64,000 bases of DNA, taken from NCBI RefSeq assembly GCF_050003625.1, contig NC_134400.1, positions 67,722,126 through 67,786,125 of the forward strand, given 5' to 3'. Below the pieces are notes generated by a model that saw only the letters and a program-made list of their open reading frames with translations, searched no databases and was not told the DNA's origin. The position numbers were made by a program, and so were the translations under genes. Of this stretch, positions 55,109-64,000 are shown piece after piece (position 1 is the stretch's first letter; each line of letters starts with the position of its first letter). The DNA is from Haematobia irritans. Taxonomy: Eukaryota; Arthropoda; Insecta; Diptera; Muscidae.

Positions 55109-57335
55109 CAGGGCTGTGGAGCCGGAGTCGGAGTCTTGGAGTCGGAGTCTGAAGATTTTGCTGGAGTCGGAGTCGTAAAAATTTTGCTCGACTCCGACTC
55201 CGGTTAAACCAAATTTTTTAAAACACTTCACATTTTTGTAACTAAGTAAGTTTTTACGCAAATTAGTTTCCATGACGTTATTCATTCGATCAATGTACAG
55301 CATGATTGTAAATGAAAATCAACTTCCAATTATGGCTATCTTTTTATGTTTCCTAGAATGTTAGACTAGCAGATTGGCTGGATCGATCCATTTTAATGCT
55401 CATATCAATTTATTTGAAATATTTCGAACAATCGATATTATTTTTATTTTAATTTTATTTTAAGGCCATATACATATGTGGAATATTGACAGAAAATTTT
55501 TTCAAAGTTGTTTTTTATAGAAAATTTTGTCAAAATGTTATTTCTATAAAAAGATTTGTCATTTTTTTTTTCTATAGCAAATTTTGTGAAAATTTTATTT
55601 CTATAAAAAATTTATTCAAAATTTTATTACTATAGAAATATTTTTTTCTATAGAAAATTTAGTCAAAATTTTGTTTCAATAGAATAGTGTGCAAAATTTT
55701 ATTTCTATAGACAATTTTGCAAAATTTTGTTTGTTACACAAAAATTTTTTTCAAAATTGTATTTCTATTGATAATTTTATTTCTATAAAAATTTAAGTTA
55801 AAATTTTATTTCTATAGAAAATTTTGCCAAAATTTTATAGTAATAGATTTTTTTATTAGAAAATTTGGCCAAAATTTTATTTCTATAGAAAATTTTGTCA
55901 AAATTTTATTTCTATAGAAAATTTAGTCAAAATTTTGTTTCTGTAGAATATTTTGCAGAATTTTATTTACTACACAAACATTTTTCTAAAATTTTATTTT
56001 TATTGATAATTTTTTCAAAATTTTATTTCTATAAGCAAAAATTGTAAAATTTTATTTCTATAGCAAATTTTCTTAATTTTTTTCTTACTGATGCTCACTG
56101 ATACTCACAGCTATAAAACATGTATTCAAAATTTTATTACTATAGAAATATTTTTTTCTACATAAAATTTAGTCAAAATTTTATTTCTATAGAAAATTTA
56201 GTCAAAATTTTGTTTCTATAGAATATTTTGCAAAATTTTATTTCTATAGAAAATTGTGCAAAATTTTGTTTGCAATACAAATTTTTTTTAAATTGTATTT
56301 CTATTGATAATTTTGTCAAACTTTTATTTCTATAAAAAATTTTGCCAAATTTTATTTCTATAAAAATTTTATTCAAAATTGTATTTCTATATATTTCGTC
56401 AAAATTTGATTTCTATAAAAATTTTCCCAAAATTTTATTTCTATAGAAAATTTTGCCAAAATTTTATTTCTATAGAAAATTTAGTCAAAATTTTGTATCT
56501 GTAGAAAATATTCCAAAATTTTATTTAATAGACAAAAATTTATCCAAAATTGTCAGTGAGCATACAATTTTGGAAAAATTGCTGCTAAGTCGAAAACTTG
56601 TAGAAATGACTCAAATTTTCAAATTTTTCAATGAATGAATCATAAAGGCATTTTTGCGAAATTGTCCAAACAATTATAAATATTTCCCAAATATTGCCCG
56701 AGTTTTGTAGAAGTCTGATTTGAGATTTTATCAAAATGTAGATCTAAATACAAAGTTGTGCAGAGTATATTATAATCGGCCCGCCCGAATTTAGACTTTC
56801 CTTGCATTTTTATTTTTTGTTAAAATTATGTTACGTCCCATACCGTTAGATTTAAATTTTAAGATTCATGTTAATTCCAAGTTAGATTTTGTAGAAGTAT
56901 ACACAATTTTGTCTAAATCGATTCATATTCAAATTCATGCATATGGGAATATAAACCTTTATATAGCTCGCAACAAATTTAAAGGACTTGAGATAGTATC
57001 AATAATTTTAATCCACAAATACATATACTCTTGGTATCTTCTCATATTATGATGGGTATTTATATCATTATTTTATTTATTAAACATTGCCCTAAATTTG
57101 AAATATAGAGTTCAATTGGCATCTAATGTGAAATTAAAACCTTTTCTTGCACACATAAATAAATACGAAACTTTATATCGATCCACTTACGGTACCCCCC
57201 CAAATGAACTACAAAGTAGTGGTATTAAAATGAGATTTAGTTATATTACCCGGAGTCGACCTCGGAGTCGGAGTCGAGCTGATGAAAATTGCTGGAGTCG
57301 GAGTCGAGCAAAATTGGCTCAACTCAACAGCACTG
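55109..57335 (+). mobile_element. hAT-like non-autonomous element with internal minisatellite
   Basis: A 2227-bp insertion flanked by GTCATAGG (55101-55108 and 57336-57343), an exact 8-bp duplication. The ends are CAGGGCTGTGGAGCCGGAG and the inverse of CAGTGCTGTTGAGTTGAGC; an 8-bp target and CAG-type ends are the hAT signature. GGAGTCGGAGTC-type repeats lie just inside both ends. The centre is a long TTTCTATAGAAAATTTTG array. There is no transposase. The copy at 9290-10639 is a truncated relative. Confidence 0.9.
55490..56560 (+). repeat. TTTCTATAGAAAATTTTG minisatellite array
   Basis: Thirty or more imperfect ~29-bp units. Each unit holds the palindromes TTCTATAGAA and AAAATTTT. The array is broken by short unique pieces near 56090-56125. 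Confidence 0.85.
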
Positions 57336-58765
57336 GTCATAGGACGTTCCTCGCGGCGCTTGACCTATCGAAAGCGTTCGATACGGTCAACCATGCCACT
57401 TATTTGAGGACATCGAGAATACGTCCCTACCGGCAGGAACGAAGCGTTTGGTTCTCAATTATATGTGTGGACGCCAGTCGTACGTGGAATTCAGGGACAA
57501 AAAGTCAAAACCCCGTAGAGTTAAACAGCATATCACCATGGGTGATATCTTCGGCACTGTTTAACTTCTACCTGTCCTCGATTCCACCCCCTCCTGACGG
57601 CGTCGAGATTGTGTCTTATGCGGTTGATTGCACAATCATGGCATCCGGGCCCATTGTTGATGACATTTGCGATAGATTGAATGTCTACCTCGGTGATATT
57701 ACCAGTTATTTCACTGCAAGAAATTTGAGGATATCTCCCACCAAATCCTCAGCCACACTATTCACTACATGGACGGCGGAAGTACGCAGGCAGTTGAATG
57801 TCAGAGTCGATGGCGAAACAATTCCGACAACAAATTTCCCCCAAGATTCTCGGGGTCACATTCGACAGCCTTTTTAAGTCGTCCGCCTATGCCACTGCAA
57901 TTTGTGATAAACTCCGCGGTAGAAACAAGGTCCTCAAGTCGCTTGCCGGCAGCACTTGGGGTGCGGACAAAGAAACCTTGTTAACTACATATAAGGCAAT
58001 TGGCCGGTCAGTGGTAAACTATGCAGCGCCAGTGTGGACACCTCAAACGAGCGATACGCAGTGGAATAACATACAGACCTGTCAGAACGCTGCCCTTAGA
58101 ACCGCAACAGGATTTCTCCGCAGTACACCCCTGGATCACCTTTATGCGGAGACTAAGATCATCCCAGTGCGTCGACACAACTACATATTGTCAAAGCAGT
58201 ACCTCTTGGGTTGCCATCGAAGTTGTCATCCGAATCACCATCTTGTGGATAGACAACCTCCACCCAGGAATGTAAGGGTTGATCTTCACCTTCTAGAGCC
58301 CGAGATCCAGCGTTACAAAAGAGAGCCTCTAGATCAGGCAGCGTACCAGACAGGTCTGAACAGGATTCATGAGGATACTGTAGCTGAAGCGGTGAGAAGC
58401 TACAAGGTTAATCCTGTTCTTGGAGTTCGACCGCCGCCCATAGCACGGGAGGAGAGAGACCTCCCACGGCAGACAAGGGTAGTTTTGGCCCAACTAAGAT
58501 CAGGCAAGTGCAGCCGCCTCAATTCATACTTATCAGTGATTGATAGCAACGTAGCTGACGTGTGTGCCATCTGTAATCAAGGGCCACATGACACTCGTCA
58601 CCTTTTTTCTTGCCCAGCTAAGCCTACCCGTCTCACTACCAGATCACTCTGGACACACCCCATCCTTTTCGCAGAGTTCCTTGATCTGGCTACCAGCTGA
58701 ACTACACAAGCATAGAACAAAATGGATGAAACTACATTAAAAACTGTTACAACAACAACAATGTT

Positions 58766-58999
58766 TTTGAAACAAGTTAGAAATTCGTTTCGATTAACAC
58801 AGTGGAAGGAGAAAGAATTAGCGTTTTCTGGACGACTACTGTATTCAAAGGAAATATTGTTCATGGGTTTTAGAGAATGCCTTGTTCAGAGGATTCAGAT
58901 CTATGTCTGAGGGACACTTTGAAGATTTTTTGCCAATTCCAATGTTTCTAATTTCCTTCCATTTCAATTTGCTATTTACTGCGCTACAGAACTTATCGC
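58766..58999. other. Unassigned interval
   Basis: No recognised gene or repeat. It may be degraded LINE sequence that received the Jockey insertion. Confidence 0.35.
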
Positions 59000-59191
59000 T
59001 TAATATTGAATTTTAGCGGTTCGAATGGCCTTGTTAACTTCTCGTCTTGCATTTTTAACAGTAGACAAATGTTTTGCAGATTTGAATAGTTTCCATCTTC
59101 CACAACAGATATCTCTTTGATTGATGAGTCTTTTGATATGACAGTTGAACCATGCTTGAGTTTTGTGTGTAATAAGTTTTCTGACTGTCAT
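59000..59191 (-). pseudogene. LINE fragment (endonuclease-RT linker)
   Basis: Codes QAWFNCHIKRLINQRDICCG and REVNKAIRTAKIQY, a segment that precedes RT in Jockey/CR1-like LINEs. It may belong to the same family as the RT fragments at 43410 and 52740. Confidence 0.55.
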
Positions 59192-59862
59192 GATTTTTGA
59201 TTTTGGCGGCTAAACTCGAAATTAGTACTCACCTTTACACAAAATGCAGGAACCTCGCACAAAAGGTGTTTAATTAATTCCTTTTCCTCCACATCATGAC
59301 AGCGCATACAGTAGTCTTTATACTTCGCGCCAATATTTTGGGCAAACTCCCCTATCAGGCAGCGACCCGTTATAGCAGATATCAGGAGTGATATCTGACG
59401 TCTTGAAAACACTAACATATCTAGTGTGCGGTTTAAGTTTAAATGGGGCCATATTTGCTTGGTGTCGTTGCAACCCTTGCAATCGGACATTCATGACAGC
59501 CTTCTCACGCAGTATGAACTTGCATGTATCCAATGGCATACCAACAGATTCTAGTTCCCCAGGAATATGTAAGGTGGTTCCCAGCCTTGCCAACTCATAC
59601 GATTCGCAGTTCTCCGGTATGTTCCTATGGCCAGGCACCCATATTAGATAAATATTGTACTGCTTAGCCATCTCGTTGAGAGATTTGCGGTAGTCTATGG
59701 TCGTTTTCGAGTTTAGAAACACAGAGTCCAAGGATTTTATTGCAGGTTGACTGTCTGAGTATATATTAATACCAACATTTGTTGGTACATTAATTCTCAG
59801 CCATTTTGCCACCTCTTTTATTGCTAATATTTCAGCCAGAAAAACACTACAGTGATTAGATA
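59192..59862 (-). pseudogene. LOA ORF2 RNase H fragment
   Basis: Minus strand matches the RNase H and tail of the two LOA copies: NIYSDSQPAIKSLDSVFLNS, WVPGHRNIPENCESYELARL, QIWPHLNLNRTLDMLVFSRR and CMRCHDVEEKELIKHLLCE. There is one frameshift near 59480. A truncated third LOA copy. Confidence 0.85.
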
Positions 59863-59865
59863 ATC

Positions 59866-60795
59866 ATATATAAGCAATTTTTCTTCAATAAAAGACAAGT
59901 CTTATTAATATATTGACATGTCTTATTAATATATGGAATATATTTATTAAGAATCAACAGCATCGACTGGCCTTAAAATATTAGTTTATTATTCCACTAT
60001 TTCCAATTTACATGTAATGTTATCAACTGTAAAACGCATTTTCCTTTTACTTGTACCTTCCACTTTTAATAAGTTGCTGCCTATTTTGTCCTCCTTTGAC
60101 AATTTCAATACCTACAAATATAAAAAATCATAAACCAATTTTTTCACAAAAGGTTAGCGTAACTGGATGTTACCTGATAATTGAAGATTCCAAAATGAAT
60201 ACGAATGAAGGGATTGTTATTCTTCTGGTGTTTTCTTTCTTTATACACCATGACGAACATTCATGGACGTATTGTTTGTTGTTTATGTTTAATAATTTTC
60301 AAAAAACGAAATATTTTCTCATTAAGTTAATATAACAAATATCTTATATATTTTATTTGTTATTTATTTCTCTCCGTATACCATAACAACACGATTCCAA
60401 CTAAAAAAACAACCCACGTGCAAACATATCGATTACACCGATTACAGGTATTCATTACAGGTAGATAAAAGAAATATAGAAAAATTTCCTATATTCTAAC
60501 AAGCGTGTTTCCTTAAGTTATGAAAGGATTGAATACTTCTTAGTAGGAATGAACTAAAATATTTTTATATGCCAGGTGTTATTCGTATGTATCATAAGCT
60601 TTCTATAATGAAGAAAGTCAGAATTATAATTTTATAAGGAATTTTACTACATTTGAGGAAACTTTGTTTTAGTTCGGTTTTTGTTTATTTTTACGAATGC
60701 TTTGTTATCAGTGAATAAAATTTTCCTGTTCACTAGTAAAGGAAATAAAATAGCTAAACTAAATTGATGGACATTTTTTCTTTCGAAGGCACTTT
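59866..60795 (-). mobile_element. CACCCAGAAAAAAGTG-type element, copy 2 (partial)
   Basis: The inverse of much of 17111-18110: GGTATTGAAATTGTCAAAGG-like, then TGTAAAACGCATTTTCC and GAAGGCACTTTTTCTG at the right end. The outer terminal bases are degraded (CTGAAATC instead of CTGGGTG), and the left third is missing. It sits inside the Helitron helicase relic. Confidence 0.7.
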
Positions 60796-62880
60796 TTCTG
60801 AAATCGCCTGCCAACAATATCATCATGGCGCCAAAGATGTTGCCGAAGATCCTTCAGTGTGAAGTTAAGTGATTCAAGTGATTTCTTATGTGTCATTGTG
60901 CACTCATTCCAAAAAATGAGCTAGCATTGCACGAACAATATTCCCATCGCACTGAATCGGAAAATATTGCATGTATGAGTATCAATTGTGTTTAAATTGA
61001 GTGGCAACTTAAACGCAGAATGTGCAATACGCCAAAGCTATGTCACATCTTGATCGAATAGTGGCCAAAATCAATGTAATGACAAATGTTTTCCCTGTTT
61101 CTCTAGGTAGAATAGACTACCAGTATTATTGTCCACCGCATTCAATAATGTTTAGTATACTTGTTTTTGCTGTTCATTCAGCAGCGGCGCATTATTTCGA
61201 ACAAATTCCTGCAATGTATCAACATTGTATTGCAGCTCTCGATTTTATTCTTGGTTGAATGCATCGTGAATCGATTGATTTAGCTTGTTTGCAATAGTCA
61301 AGCGTTGATCCTCAATCAATCCTTCATTGCAAATTTCATTGGTTATTTGGATGTCAGGATTATTCGTTTGAATGCGTAAGCGATGCAAGATATATTCACA
61401 TATGTCGTCTTGGTATTTGTTCCATAACTGAATTGGTTTGAAGGAAAACCTGTGATGATAATTACGAACAGCGTTCGTTCTTGGTACGCATTTGATGAAA
61501 CAACTGAATCCGCAGGTGTTAAATCCCAATGAGAGTCGTTGTCCAGCAAACCCAATAGGTGACATACTTCTCGATATGTTTGACATTGGTGGCCATTCAC
61601 AGTTTTCGAATGCGCAAATGATATTGGTCCACGTACGTTTACCAACAGCAGTCGCAAATAAAAACATTCATCATTTCTAGGATGAACAGTATAAATGTGA
61701 CCTAGTGCATCAGAGGCCAATATGGAACTAGGGTTCCTTGTTTGCGTTGGAATTTCAACGTACATTAGCGTCGCTGCAAATAGATCTGCTTCACACATTG
61801 CGAAGAAGCTAGTCAATGTTGTCGATGGTGGTCTGTCTCTTAGCTCCCCAGCAAAAAAAAATTGGGAGTTCTTCCAAAGGCACAACTTTAAAAGCACTTC
61901 TAGAAGATGCACTCCCAATGATGTTCTTTATTTTTACTAGCCAGGAAGTTCTTTTAATTCAATTTTTTACAACTTGGTTTTTTCATACTTTTAATGGGAA
62001 ATTTTAACTTTTTTTGTTTCAAAAAGGTTAAAAACAGAGTAAGAATTCATAAAATGGTACAAATCATTTAAATTTTGTCGAAAAAAAACAATAAATCCAA
62101 TCTGAAAAAATTGTGAATTTTTGAAAATATTTGAAGTCTAACGTTTCCGACAAGCGTTAGAATCCATTAAAAATTATAAAAAATTATGAAAATTATTTAT
62201 TTGACAAAATATCACAGAATTTTTTATTTTACATCCAAAATATTGAATTCGGATCACACCTAAAAAAGTGATGCAAATTCAGTGCAACGGCTGTTGAAAT
62301 GGAGGACTTCCGTCCTATGACAAGCCCATGTAAAATTCATCGCTTCTGCGTCAATTTTGCACCACTTCCGGATCCAAAAAGAACATTTTCATTACTTTTT
62401 TGGCGACGCTTTTTTTGCTGGGTCGTTGTGCCGCATTTCCATTTTTCACACGCATTGCAAAGTGTACAACTGTGGGATATCTTTCATGAATTTGGAATGA
62501 GAATAATCGCTACAGTGCTTCATTAGTACTGACGTATCTGCCCATTTAGATCTCAATCTCTTGATTTTGAACTTTAACTTTGATAATTAACTTTGACCAT
62601 TATCTTCTTTTGAACGCCGACGATAAACTGGATATCCATCGTTCCCTGTGACTGTTTCAGCAACTAACTGTCGCGGATATCGTTTTGTTCACTTTCCAAC
62701 ATCACATAGAGCATATAACAATGAGTATCTGTTAAACAATGTATCACGCACCGCCTCCATCAACTTGAAATATTCGCGTATGTTCTGGGTTTCACATAAA
62801 AGACTTGTGGGGAATCTATTTTGCAAACTTTGGTATATCTACGAATAATTGATTACATATTAGGTGATTACATGCCTTAA
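60796..62880 (-). pseudogene. Helitron Rep/helicase relic, interrupted by MITEs
   Basis: Minus strand, N to C: KRYPRQLVAETVTGNDGYPV (near 62690-62630) and QIHERYPTVVHFAM (near 62490-62440), both from the region after the Rep domain. After a MITE: TTLTSFFAMCEADLFAATLM, FYLRLLLVNVRGPISFAHSK, CQTYREVCHLLGLLDNDSHW, DICEYILHR, then YNVDTLQEFVRNNAPLLNEQ, a degraded Walker A (GKHL), RIAHSAFKLPLNLNTIDTHTCNIF and WNECTMTHKKSLESLN (a Walker B-like box, Asp to Asn). These are the Pif1-type helicase segments of animal Helitrons. The HUH motif itself is not found. Many frameshifts. Confidence 0.85.
61847..62422. mobile_element. CCCAGC-ended MITE, copy 1
   Basis: 576 bp; ends CCCAGCAAAAAAA and TTTTTTTGCTGGG, flanked by TC on both sides (61845-61846 and 62423-62424). 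It interrupts the Helitron coding relic between QIHERYPTVVHFAM and LRDRPPSTTL, so the insertion is certain. No coding. Confidence 0.9.
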
Positions 62881-63020
62881 AGGCACTAATTATTTCATGG
62901 CCAAAGGAATGCCTTGGGAGAAGTACTTCCCTCCTAGGACATGCGAATGTAAATGTAATCCGGAGCGATGCAAATTAATAAGTGGTTATTAATTTTTAAA
63001 CAGGCTTACCTACAAGATTA
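62881..63020. other. Unassigned spacer, possibly Helitron-derived
   Basis: No recognised motif in 140 bp; it ends in the TA target of the next MITE. Confidence 0.3.
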
Positions 63021-63582
63021 CCCAGCAAAAAAATTTGGAAGTTCTTCCAAAGGCACAACTACAAAAGCACTTCCAGAAGATGCAATCCCAATGATGTTCT
63101 TTATTTTAACTTCCCCGGAAGTTCTTTTAATTCAATTTTTTATAACAGGTTTTTTCATACTTTTAATGGGTAATTTTAAGTTTTTTTGTTTCGAATAGAT
63201 TGCAAACCGTGCAAGAATTCATAAAATGGTACAAATCATTTAAATTTTGTCGAAAAAATGCTAAAATCAATCTGAAAAAATTGTGAATTTTTGAAAATAT
63301 TTGAAGTCAAACTTTCCCAAAAAGCGTTAGAATCCATTAAAAATTATAAAAAATATTTATTTGACAAAATATCACAGAATTTTTTAATTTACATCCAAAA
63401 CATTGAATTCGGATCACACCTAAATAAGTTATGTAAATTCAGTGCAAGGGCTGTTGGAATGGAGTACTTCCGTCCTATGACAAGCCCATGTTAAATTCAT
63501 CGCTTCTGCGTCAATTTTGCACCACTTCCGGATCCAAAAAGAACATTTTCATTACTTTTTTAGCGACGCTTTTTTTGCTGGG
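63021..63582. mobile_element. CCCAGC-ended MITE, copy 2
   Basis: 562 bp, the same family as 61847-62422 in the same orientation. It is flanked by TA (63019-63020 and 63583-63584). Differences are scattered substitutions and a missing ~14-bp AATTATGAAAATT-type repeat. Confidence 0.9.
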
Positions 63583-63584
63583 TA

Positions 63585-63800
63585 CCGGGTAATGAGAGTT
63601 TTTGCTGGGTTGGTTATTTTTGGGTTCTTTAATAGTTAGTTTTGACGTTATTTTATGTACTTACAGCTTGGAAAGTAAATTTAATGGCTTCTTTAAACTT
63701 GTTAATAGCTTCTTCTAACTTGGAGTTGTACGTGTAAAGTTTTTAGTCGGGAAGTGGTGATCGTAAAATATAGGTAAGGGAATGTGCGTGGAAAAAATTT
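63585..63800. other. Unassigned spacer
   Basis: GAGAGTTTTTGCTGGGTTGG near its start echoes a MITE end. Otherwise nothing is recognised. Confidence 0.35.
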
Positions 63801-63805
63801 GTGTG

Positions 63806-64000
63806 TCGATTAGAATGAAAATTGTGGAGGATCGCTAACGTTGAAGTTAGAGAGTTTGGTGGTAGTTTTGGTATCATGAATGAAAATTTGTGTGGGTGTT
63901 TTTGGGTGGATTGTAGCTGTTCAGGTGGTGTCGATTAGAATGAAAATTGTGGAGGATCGCTAACGTTGAAGTTAGAGAGTTTGGTGGTAGTTTTGGTATC
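63806..64000 (+). repeat. Tandem repeat, ~125-bp period, running off the window
   Basis: TCGATTAGAATGAAAATTGT through GTAGTTTTGGTATC occurs at 63806-63880 and again, without change, from 63931 to the window edge, offset 125 bp. The intervening ~50 bp (ATGAATGAAAATTTGTGTGG...) would be the rest of the unit. Confidence 0.8.

Larger units (their letters stand above)
54762..58700 (+). pseudogene. Jockey ORF2 3' half: RT to C-terminus (54762-55108, 57336-58700)
   Basis: RT motif 1 (YRPISLLSPVGKTLEALLLP) and GFRRVHSTTTALHAI lie before the insertion. After it come LAALDLSKAFDTVNHAT (motif A) and, in other frames, a degraded motif B, SYAVDCTIMAS (the YADD position reads YAVD, so a catalytic Asp is lost) and YFTARNLRISPTKSSATLF. 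From 57798 a 300-codon frame holds the thumb (KILGVTFDSLFKSSAYATAI), the post-RT region and the CCHC-like tail CAICNQGPHDTRHLFSC. It is dead as an enzyme. Confidence 0.85.
53110..58765 (+). mobile_element. Jockey-clade LINE, copy 2, split by hAT-like element
   Basis: The longest Jockey copy: 2A-like/PHD leader, endonuclease (53520-54100), pre-RT, RT (54760-55108 and 57336-57840), post-RT and CCHC-like tail to 58700, then a short 3' end with ACAACAACAACAA near 58745-58760. It is interrupted at 55109-57335 by a hAT-like element. It also carries a 24-bp tandem duplication at ~54088-54135 and several frameshifts. Confidence 0.87.

Noticed and set aside
1..64000. tRNA, rRNA or snRNA genes
   Set aside because: Scanned by eye for tRNA A/B boxes and rRNA-like stretches; none convincing. 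The tRNA-like words found are primer-binding sites of LTR elements.

Overview
The window is AT-rich eukaryotic genomic DNA, almost entirely nested transposable elements, from an insect. Most likely it is a calyptrate fly of the house fly / stable fly / horn fly group (inference). The clues are an irritans-type mariner, a 59-bp intron of the usual fly size, a copia-like element primed by initiator-Met tRNA, and minisatellite and MITE sequence that I recall as common in Muscidae. The only host gene I can support is the 5' part of the membrane-bound transcription factor site-1 protease gene (S1P, subtilisin family). It has two exons at 26819-27579 on the plus strand, with catalytic Asp and His, and then runs into an intron that does not close inside the window.

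Layout. 1-6228: a Ty3/gypsy-type element (minus strand) cut by the window edge, with a 765-bp MITE-like insertion inside its LTR. 6328-8801: a coiled-coil/FP-like ORF relic and a 1.4-kb element with CCC...GGG ends. 9290-10870: a truncated hAT-like minisatellite element and an old mariner relic. 11099-15505: a complete but mutated Ty1/copia element (minus strand) with 249-bp LTRs and a 5-bp duplication. 15506-19022: repeats and a 1.4-kb inverted-repeat element. 19023-25274: a second copy of the gypsy-type element, with 606-bp LTRs that look identical, a SAP-domain Gag, a -1 slippery site and an open pol, but a broken gag. 25390-26485: a second copy of the 765-bp MITE family. 26819-27579: S1P exons.

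29040-64000: a LINE graveyard. A Jockey-clade LINE (minus) lies in an older LINE, carries an irritans mariner, and has undergone a 2.39-kb tandem duplication. A LOA-clade LINE (35366-40508) splits it. A second LOA copy (44242-52454) is itself split by a non-coding LTR element with 1.38-kb LTRs (47137-50603). A second Jockey copy (53110-58765) carries a 2A-like motif, a PHD-like finger, endonuclease and reverse transcriptase, and is split by a hAT-like element with an 8-bp duplication (55109-57335). A Helitron Rep/helicase relic (60801-62880) and two CCCAGC-ended MITEs follow. The window ends in a 125-bp-period tandem repeat.

The elements do not cooperate as a pathway. The insertion order can be read from who interrupts whom. 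No CRISPR, rRNA or tRNA gene was found. Boundaries with a stated target-site duplication are exact readings; the others are approximate.
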